Shown here piece after piece: positions 57,144 to 64,000 of a DNA stretch of 64,000 nt (position 1 is its first letter; each line of letters opens with the position of its first letter). The notes under the pieces are model-generated. The model was not told the DNA's origin and made no database searches. It saw nothing but the letters and a program-made list of their open reading frames with translations. The stretch is taken from positions 69,840-133,839 of the forward strand of contig MNCI01027078.1 of the NCBI GenBank assembly GCA_015680685.1, in the 5' to 3' direction. This DNA comes from Gnetum montanum. Lineage: Eukaryota > Streptophyta > Gnetopsida > Gnetales > Gnetaceae. A program made the translations under genes and the position numbers.

Positions 57144-58877
57144 TAGGTATTCCATCTTATGAAGGTACCCCTCCAATTACAACTCTATTTTTATTCACCT
57201 CCATTTGAAAAAGCTTATAGAAATCTAGTATTACAAGCACATGCTCACTAGTGATTTTTACCTTCAATAAGTCAAAGCTTCTTTGGATTTCATCACCTCA
57301 CTTGAAATATTAATTCTTCTTAAGAAAATAAAAAATAGGCCATGAAATACCATTGAAATTTTTTATAAACCACATATAAAAATTTAATAAATAAAGAAAT
57401 GATCTTACCTCCCTAACATTTTTTGGAGTTGGCTAATCTCTAATAATCTTCATCTTGGTAGCTTCTTTTTGAAATTTGATATATAGACACTACATGTCCC
57501 AAATATGTGATTTTCCTCTTGAAGAAGTAACTATTCTTTATGTTAATCACCAAATGTGCCTCTTCGAACTTAAGACATAATTTTCTTAAATGATCCAAGT
57601 GCTCCTCCTCATTAGAACTATATATTAAAATATTATCAAAGAAGATAATACAAAACTTACTAATAAAATCTTTGAAAACATTATGCATCAACCTCATGAA
57701 CATGGAAAGAGCATTTTTGAGCCTAAATGACATCACCAATCACTCAAAAAATCAATCCAGTGTCTTAAAAGTGATCTCCGACTCATCACTAGTCTTGATT
57801 CGAAGTTGGTGTTAATCACTCTTCAAATTAATTTTGCTAAAAACTCTTGCATTGGTAAGGATATCAAGGATATCATCCATCATTAGAAGAGGAAATCTAT
57901 ACCTTACTATTATCCTATTCATAACCCTTAAATCAATGCATATTTTTCATTATTTACTATTCTTCTTTGGGCACAAGCACTACTAGAATTGCACAAGCAG
58001 AAATTAACACCTTCATAAAGACATTTGCAAGTAGCTTCTTAGCCTACATTTGTAGTTATCACTAATTCAATGCCATCTAGCATGTGCTGTTATGTGGAAT
58101 GGTAGCACCAGGGATAAAATTAATTTGATGCTAAAAATCCTCATTGGTGAAAATCCATACAATTCCCCATTGAATACCTTTGAAAATTGCTCCTTCAAGC
58201 CTAGCACACTTATTAGAAGATCTACCTACACAACATCATGGTTAGAAATAGCTTCATAATGTTCCTTAATATATTTTCTCTCCCCAAGAAGAATTAATAA
58301 AGCATTAAGTGAGCTTTACTACCTCACTTGTTTAGTTGTCATAGGAATCAACTCATGAATTTTATCCAGTCTTTGCTATAATTCATACATTTCTTGCATT
58401 ATCAAATTAAGCACCATTATCAAAATTCCAAGGCATTCATAGAATTTCATTAACATAATCAATTGGTAGCACATCATATTTCACAATATTATAATAACTC
58501 AAAATTTTAAATTTCAAGAAACATTTCTCTCTCATCTTTTTAGAGAAATCTCTTAATAACCAATGCACCTTGTAGGATCTAGAATAAGAATTTGTTGCTA
58601 AAATCAATCTAGTAACTACCCTAGAGTAATAACATTTTCTTAGACTTATCAATCAAAATATGAATTCATTTCTCTCTAAGAAAACATATAACTCTAATCC
58701 AAAACAACAATTTTCTTACTAAATAGTCCCCTCTAATTATATTTTCCATAAATGAATAAGAATTTAATTCAAAAATTTCTTTAATTTTGAAAAAATTAGG
58801 ATTACCTATATGAAGAGCTTAGCTTGATGATTCCTCCAACTCAATGGTTTGTACATTCTTGCCCTTGGCTACCATGT
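57144..58877 (-). pseudogene. Chromovirus-like protease end, RT and RNase H start
   Basis: From 58670 leftwards: a protease C-terminal block (YDVLPIDYVNEIL, MPWNFDN), a linker with HQINFIPGATIPHN, RT (CIDLRVMNRIIVRYRFPLLM, MSFRLKNALSMFMRLMHNVF, catalytic FFDNILIYS with the second Asp now Asn, EEEHLDHLRKL, ITYLGHVVS), then FIKNFNGISWPI and SEHVLVILDF into RNase H (GGVPS-DGIPISF). The order and motifs are typical of chromoviruses. It ends at the Element 4 LTR. Confidence 0.88.
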
Positions 58878-59725
58878 TGATGAATCATGGATGGGCTATG
58901 TCAACTAGGCCCTATCGATGCATGATTTGATGTGTTGATTTGGCCTCATCGAAATAGTGTCTATTGTTGCCTATAAATACACAATCACTAACCATGTTTA
59001 TAGCATGTCTTGTCTTAGTTGTAGCAAAGCTCTTGTAGTTTCATTTTCCCAGAGTTAGAATATTTTCCAAGTGCCTACAATAGGAGTCATTTAGTATACA
59101 AATCTATATTTGAGCATTGTTGTACCGGAGCATGACAACATGTGCAATAATAGAGATGAGATTTTTGATAAACCTTGTAGCACTTTGGCTAGATTAAATA
59201 TTTTCTTCATGCATTTAATGTTTTCAGCAATTTATTTAATGCTTTTAAGGAAACTAAGCTAGCTAGGTTAAATAGCAATTAATGAAGAACATAAGTATGA
59301 CCACTTCGAGAATTCACATAATACTTGGTAATCCTAGTAATACTTAACATTTGGTAATCCAGCAACGTTATATGTGTTCAGGATGTATACGACAAGTGGG
59401 ACTAGATGCTTATGTAAGGATTAGTTAGACATTGATTATTTAGTTAGATTAAATTAGCAATTAAATTACTTCATTTTTGTCGTCCTTTATTTTAAGCACA
59501 TAGAACATAAAACATAAAATTAATAAAAATCATACGCCTCAATTACACTTAGTCATCTCTACATATTACAAGTGTAAATGGAAAGACAATGAATGACCAT
59601 TAGGGCAAGTTCACTTCCTAGAGGCTAGTGTACCAGAAGATATAAAGTCAACAAAATTTGATTGGATCACATGTGAACACTTAGTGATTCATATGGTTTA
59701 GCATAGGTGTATTCATTGCTCATCA
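58878..59725 (+). mobile_element. Element 4, 5' LTR (848 bp)
   Basis: TGATGAATCATGG to GCTCATCA. U3 carries CATCGATG / GGCCCTATCGATGC words as in Elements 2 and 3; TATAAATAC is near 58972. It is inserted in, or adjacent to, the protease end of the chromovirus-like element. Confidence 0.9.
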
Positions 59726-59726
59726 T

Positions 59727-59744
59727 TTGCACCATTGCTGGGGA
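59727..59744 (+). other. Element 4 primer-binding site, tRNA-Asp type
   Basis: TTGCACCATTGCTGGGGA matches the tRNA-Asp PBS with four differences, three of them C-to-T or G-to-A. Confidence 0.8.
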
Positions 59745-59876
59745 CTCTTTTTATTTGAAATAGGTGCTATCTAGGAATAGTGAACATCATTAACATCATT
59801 AGATGAACCCTAAGGTCAAAATCATTCTCAAAATAAATACAATAATTTAAGCACACTAATATTTTATTGTAATTGT

Positions 59877-62210
59877 ATAATTTCTCCTTCACACAAGCGG
59901 GATGATACTAAACCACTAATGCCTCAAGAATGTAAGGTGGTATATACTCATATAGATGAGTATGTGCCTAATTTCATCTTCATATTGCATGAGGACAAAG
60001 AACTATGGTGGTGAGATATGGAGAGAAACATTTTAATGCCTCTTGATCGATCTATGCTCAAGATATTGTTTCAAACTCTTAGGAGGTTGGACATCCAAAA
60101 TCTTCAAGAAGAGTATGTTATGCATGACTATGACTATTGGGACTACTATCCCACTGAAACACAATGTAGGAGAGATTAACATCAGGAAAAGCACCATAAG
60201 GTTTTAAAGGAGAAACGGTTCACCAATCCCTTATTCTTGCTCAATCAAAATGACAATAAGGATCCTCCCTCAAGGGTTTTCAACATGAATATTCTCCATC
60301 CCATAATATTAGTGATGGGGGCTTTCTCCTAAAGCTATAGTCCAATATCAACAATCTAGATTCATACAAAAGTAGGAGTTAAAGTAAAGGCTCAAGAAAA
60401 CATCAAGATGACAAAAAAGTTGATGAACATGGTTGTGACAAGTGTAGAGAATGTAATAGACATCATGGTGGTGGAAATCCTTCTATCTCCTTATCCTCTT
60501 CATCTACATCTTCTTTCTCTTTTGGTTTTGATAAACACTATAGAAAGGATAACCATGATGAAGGTGAATAGAACGACAATAATAATGATTGCTAGGCCCA
60601 TCATGAATGAAGGGGTAGTAGAGGACATCATATGTGACATCAAAATAATTATGATGATGAGCCTTTTTTGACAAATCGAAGCATCCTAAACATTATAGAG
60701 GTAGTAAAAATTTTAACGAGGCATGTGAAGATAGTTGGATTAAGAAACATGACATGAACAATATCCCCATATTTGAGGGATATATAACTCTAATCCAAAA
60801 ACACATTTTCAAGAATTTCACAATTCTTGTGCCTTACAAAATATTGAAAAATATTGGTAGAAATTAAGGCTATTTCCCATGACACTCATCAAGGAAGCCA
60901 AACGCTAGTATTGTTCATTGGAGTCAAAATCCATCCACAAGTGAACTACAATGCTAAAGTTATTTAATAATAAATACTAAACGTACTCCCCAATGTTTAA
61001 TCTAAGGAAGTAGATCCAAGGATGGAAGCAAGGAACATGTGAACCCTTGGATGTTGCCATGGATAGATACTATTCTCTCATACACCAATGCCTTGGCCAT
61101 GGTTATTCTTAGTGGGAACAACTTTGCCACATCATAGATGGACTCAAATTAGAAACAAGACCTCTTGGGGTTTATGCCCATGGAATACTATCAGAACTTA
61201 GAGCCCATCAAATCTAAAGGCTAATAGTGTAGGTAAAAAAAGAAGGAGAACTATAGAAATGGAAAAGTGTCAAGAAATATAATAGGGATCCTTCCATTAA
61301 AAAAAGGAGGTCTAATTTTGCATTAATGAGGAGGAGTCACTACTTGGTGAGGTGGTGTAGCAAAAAACCTTGCCAATCCAAAAATCTATTTTCAATATAT
61401 CAGCCAAGGTTGATAAATTATGGGACTCTTTAGACAAAAAATTTCCAAACTACTTTAAAAATCAGAGAAGAATCAAGAGAGCAAAGTAGTGACCATAACC
61501 ATAGGAGGAGGAAAGAAGTTGAATGTACCTACCAAAGGGATAATGGTAAAGCTACTACAGTAGAAGACGTTTTTGAGATAGAATTAGATGATGATGGTGG
61601 GTGTGAAATCTACCAATATGAACATCCTAAGGGATGTTGCCCTATTGTGTCACACTTACTAGAGGCTAAAGTTTATGCATTGAATCCTAGGCTAGCAAGA
61701 AGGTAAGCACCCTGAAGATTATTTTATCCTCAAGGCAATCCAAGGCAATTTCACCAACAACAAGAAGCTTATTATCCAAGTGGAGCTCCACCACAATCAT
61801 ATGAGTAATTCCAATAGTGGCAACACCCACAATAATGGAGGATGCTAACATCAAGGTAACAGTACCCTTATAGGCAACCATATCCATATAGGTACTATGT
61901 TCAACAATTGATGTCACCATGTGACTCCTCTAGTCATGTTTCTTCTTAGCACCACTACTACCCTCAAGAGTATCATAGAAATCATTTGTAATATACTAGA
62001 AGAGAAACACCATATCCATATCACCCTTCTCATCCTTTAGCACATGCTCCTTCACCCTCAACCAAATTGCCTCATGTTTCATCTATGTAGGACAAAATTC
62101 AACCATAGCTACAACAACATAATGCTACTAGGGTCATTAACTTATAGCTAACTTCTCAGTTGAGTGGTTTAGAAACAAGATCCCAAAAACAACCATTCTT
62201 CTAACCCAAT
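59877..62210 (+). pseudogene. Element 4 gag, cut off by Element 5
   Basis: The start codon is now ATA (59877). Then VVYTHIDEYVPNFIFILHED, the low-complexity Ser/His tract (about 60400-60660), the gag domain (about 60740-61130, HEFHNSCALQNIEKYW-like), a helical segment, GGCEIYQYEHPKGCCP near 61605-61650, and the Pro/Gln/Tyr-rich tail to 62200. Element 5 begins at 62211; the rest of Element 4 would lie beyond the window. Confidence 0.8.
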
Positions 62211-63099
62211 TGATGAGTGGCAAGGTACCCCTACACTCAACCATACGAATACAAGCGTAGCATGCGTGATCCAATCAAACTCTGCAAACTAAGTGCCTAC
62301 ACACCTCATGGAACACTTAGGGTTAATCATTCGTTATCTTCCCAAACTTACTTGTAGTTGTCATGGTTGTATGGTTAAGTAAGTCTGAGGTATATGATTT
62401 TTATATCTTTTCTATTTTATCTCCTATGCTATTGAGGTGAAGGGTGAAGAGAATAATTAGCTAACTCTAACTAACTAACTAAGCCTTAATTAACCTAGTG
62501 TCAGCATCCATTCCCACTTGCTGTTCACACCCTGAACCGATGCAACCTTGGTTCCCAAATGCTAATCATTGCTGGGATCACCAAGCGTAATGCATGTGCT
62601 CGAAGTGGTCGTACTGAGGCACTTAACTAGGAGAGAAGGGTTGAGAAATATTTAATAACTAATAAAGAATTAAATAACAAATAATAAATAATAGTAAATA
62701 AAATCCTAATTAGCCTATTCCATGCACTGCAAAGTTTATCCAAGAAGTTTGTCTTTATTACCATACACAAACTTGTGTTCAGGTACAATGTTTGATCAAA
62801 TAAAGATCCATTCACTTTGGAGTTCCTACTACAGGCACATAGAAATTAATCTATCTCTAGAGGGAAAAAACTACCAGAGTTTCACTATGGTCTAAGCCTA
62901 GGATGGCAAACAAGGAAGAGTCACCTCTTATTTATAGACTTGGTGGTGCATTGCGATATCGTGTACACGATATCATGGGGGAGGACGTGATATCACATAT
63001 GTAATATCATGAGGGATGCGATAATGAGAGGGATGTGATATCATGAAGGCCAATATCATGTATGTGATATCATGGCCCATGTGATATCACGTCCCATCA
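62211..63099 (-). mobile_element. Element 5, 3' LTR (889 bp)
   Basis: TGATGAGTGG to GTCCCATCA. It is much closer to the Element 1 LTR (8812-9803) than to those of Elements 2-4, including the GATATC words in U3 (62950-63092). It is inserted into gag of Element 4. Element 5 continues rightward past 64000. Confidence 0.9.
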
Positions 63100-63108
63100 T
63101 ACCCCCAT
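63100..63108 (-). other. Element 5 polypurine tract
   Basis: The complement reads ATGGGGGTA, identical to Element 1, adjoining the LTR. Confidence 0.8.
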
Positions 63109-64000
63109 GTTTGAATAAAAACTCTTCCTCAAGCTCCTTACAATAATATCAAGAAGGTATGGGATTATTGACTCAATATGAAACTAATGGGATGACATGT
63201 GAATAGATCATCATTACAAGACATAACAAAACTGGTGTTTATGACAACAAGAGTGAACACCTTATTACATTGACATCAAGCCTCATTTGGAAACTAAGAA
63301 AGAGAAAAAGAAAGAGAAAAAAAGAAATTTTGTTGCTACCAACGCCAAGATTACGCCTTTCATTGTCCATCCATAAGCGCGCCATTGATCCTACTCCTTA
63401 CATAGCTGCTTTAGCACTATTTCATTCCAAGTGTTCCCTCTAGGTTTGGTCTATTTTTGCATGATCTCCATCTACACACACAACATAGTCTTATATTAGC
63501 AAGGATAATTAAGTCATCATGTAATTGATACCTTGCCTCAGTGAAAGGTCCATTGGCTGGGTTGTGATCTGGCTGATATGGATCTGGAGATGTATTAATG
63601 ATGACTACCAAAGATGTATGGGCTAGGAGAAAATCAAAAAATTTGGGTCCTATACCCCCATGACTAATCGTGAACCTTCAATAGCGATAGAATGGAGAAA
63701 GAAAAAGAACAAGAAGATGGAGAAAAAGAGACAACTAGGACATCGATGAAATGGATGTCAAGATGGAAATGAACAAAATAAAATAGATTGCAAAAATGTT
63801 AGGGAAAAGAAATTAACTGATGCACCAAAGAGCAATGTTAGTGGGTCCTCCCCAAAGCAGGCTCATGCCCTTAATGCCCTGACAAAGCCACATTCAAAGA
63901 GTCTGTAGGCTCTAGGAATGTCATTTGGAACAAGAGCTAAAGTCTTAACCACGAGAATTTACCTAAAAGAAAATAATGTATCAACCAAAATATACACTAA
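63109..64000 (-). other. Element 5 3' internal region
   Basis: Antisense-collinear with 7930-8800 of Element 1, including the GTGTGTAGATGGAGATCATG block (plus-strand 63463-63482). No coding domain. ORF-X is not present in this stretch. Confidence 0.75.

Overview
This window is nuclear DNA from a seed plant with a large, repeat-dominated genome. I find no intact cellular gene, rRNA or tRNA. Nearly everything is decayed transposable-element sequence, nested several levels deep. The main family is a Ty3/gypsy LTR retrotransposon of the Athila/Tat side: LTRs run TGATG...CATCA, the primer-binding site matches tRNA-Asp, and the RT motif is (F/L)MDDF. The sheer load of old insertions, an endogenous caulimovirid and a LINE type familiar from non-flowering plants make a gymnosperm plausible, but that is inference. 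Layout: Element 1 (+, <1-9803) is a gag-protease derivative whose RT, RNase H and integrase are deleted; a 3,038-bp TGTTGGC...GCCAACA insertion sits in its gag. Element 6 (-, ~10800-15661) is a gag-PR-RT-RH fragment. From 16.1 to 20.6 kb lies a non-LTR patch: a three-armed foldback repeat with a captured LOB-domain gene fragment, a Pif1/Helitron-type helicase C-terminus, and a 50-bp inverted-repeat pair around a 225-codon ORF. Element 2 (-, 22765-35993) is structurally complete and is inserted into a LINE whose C-terminus (21.9-22.8 kb) and RT domain (36.0-36.5 kb) flank it. From 38.3 to 58.9 kb an antisense chromovirus-like Ty3/gypsy element is interrupted by Element 3 (+, ~40282-56021) and by a ~1-kb unknown insertion. 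Element 4 (+, from 58878) abuts its protease end, and Element 5 (-, from 62211, running off the right edge) sits inside the gag of Element 4. Element 3 carries two oppositely oriented pieces of an endogenous caulimovirid (RT-RNase H, and leader-movement protein). Elements 2 and 3 share a ~2.7-2.8-kb additional ORF downstream of pol, in sense orientation, which I cannot assign to a family; it is the best candidate for something undescribed. Elements 1 and 5 form a second subfamily with a different U3 (arrays of GATATC palindromes) and no such ORF near the 3' LTR. Three single-N positions (51986, 53655, 54054) mark assembly joins; the block between the last two appears to be in the wrong orientation and partly duplicated. 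All coding regions carry many stops and frameshifts, and many changes look like C-to-T/G-to-A decay, so nothing here except possibly some promoters is likely to be functional.
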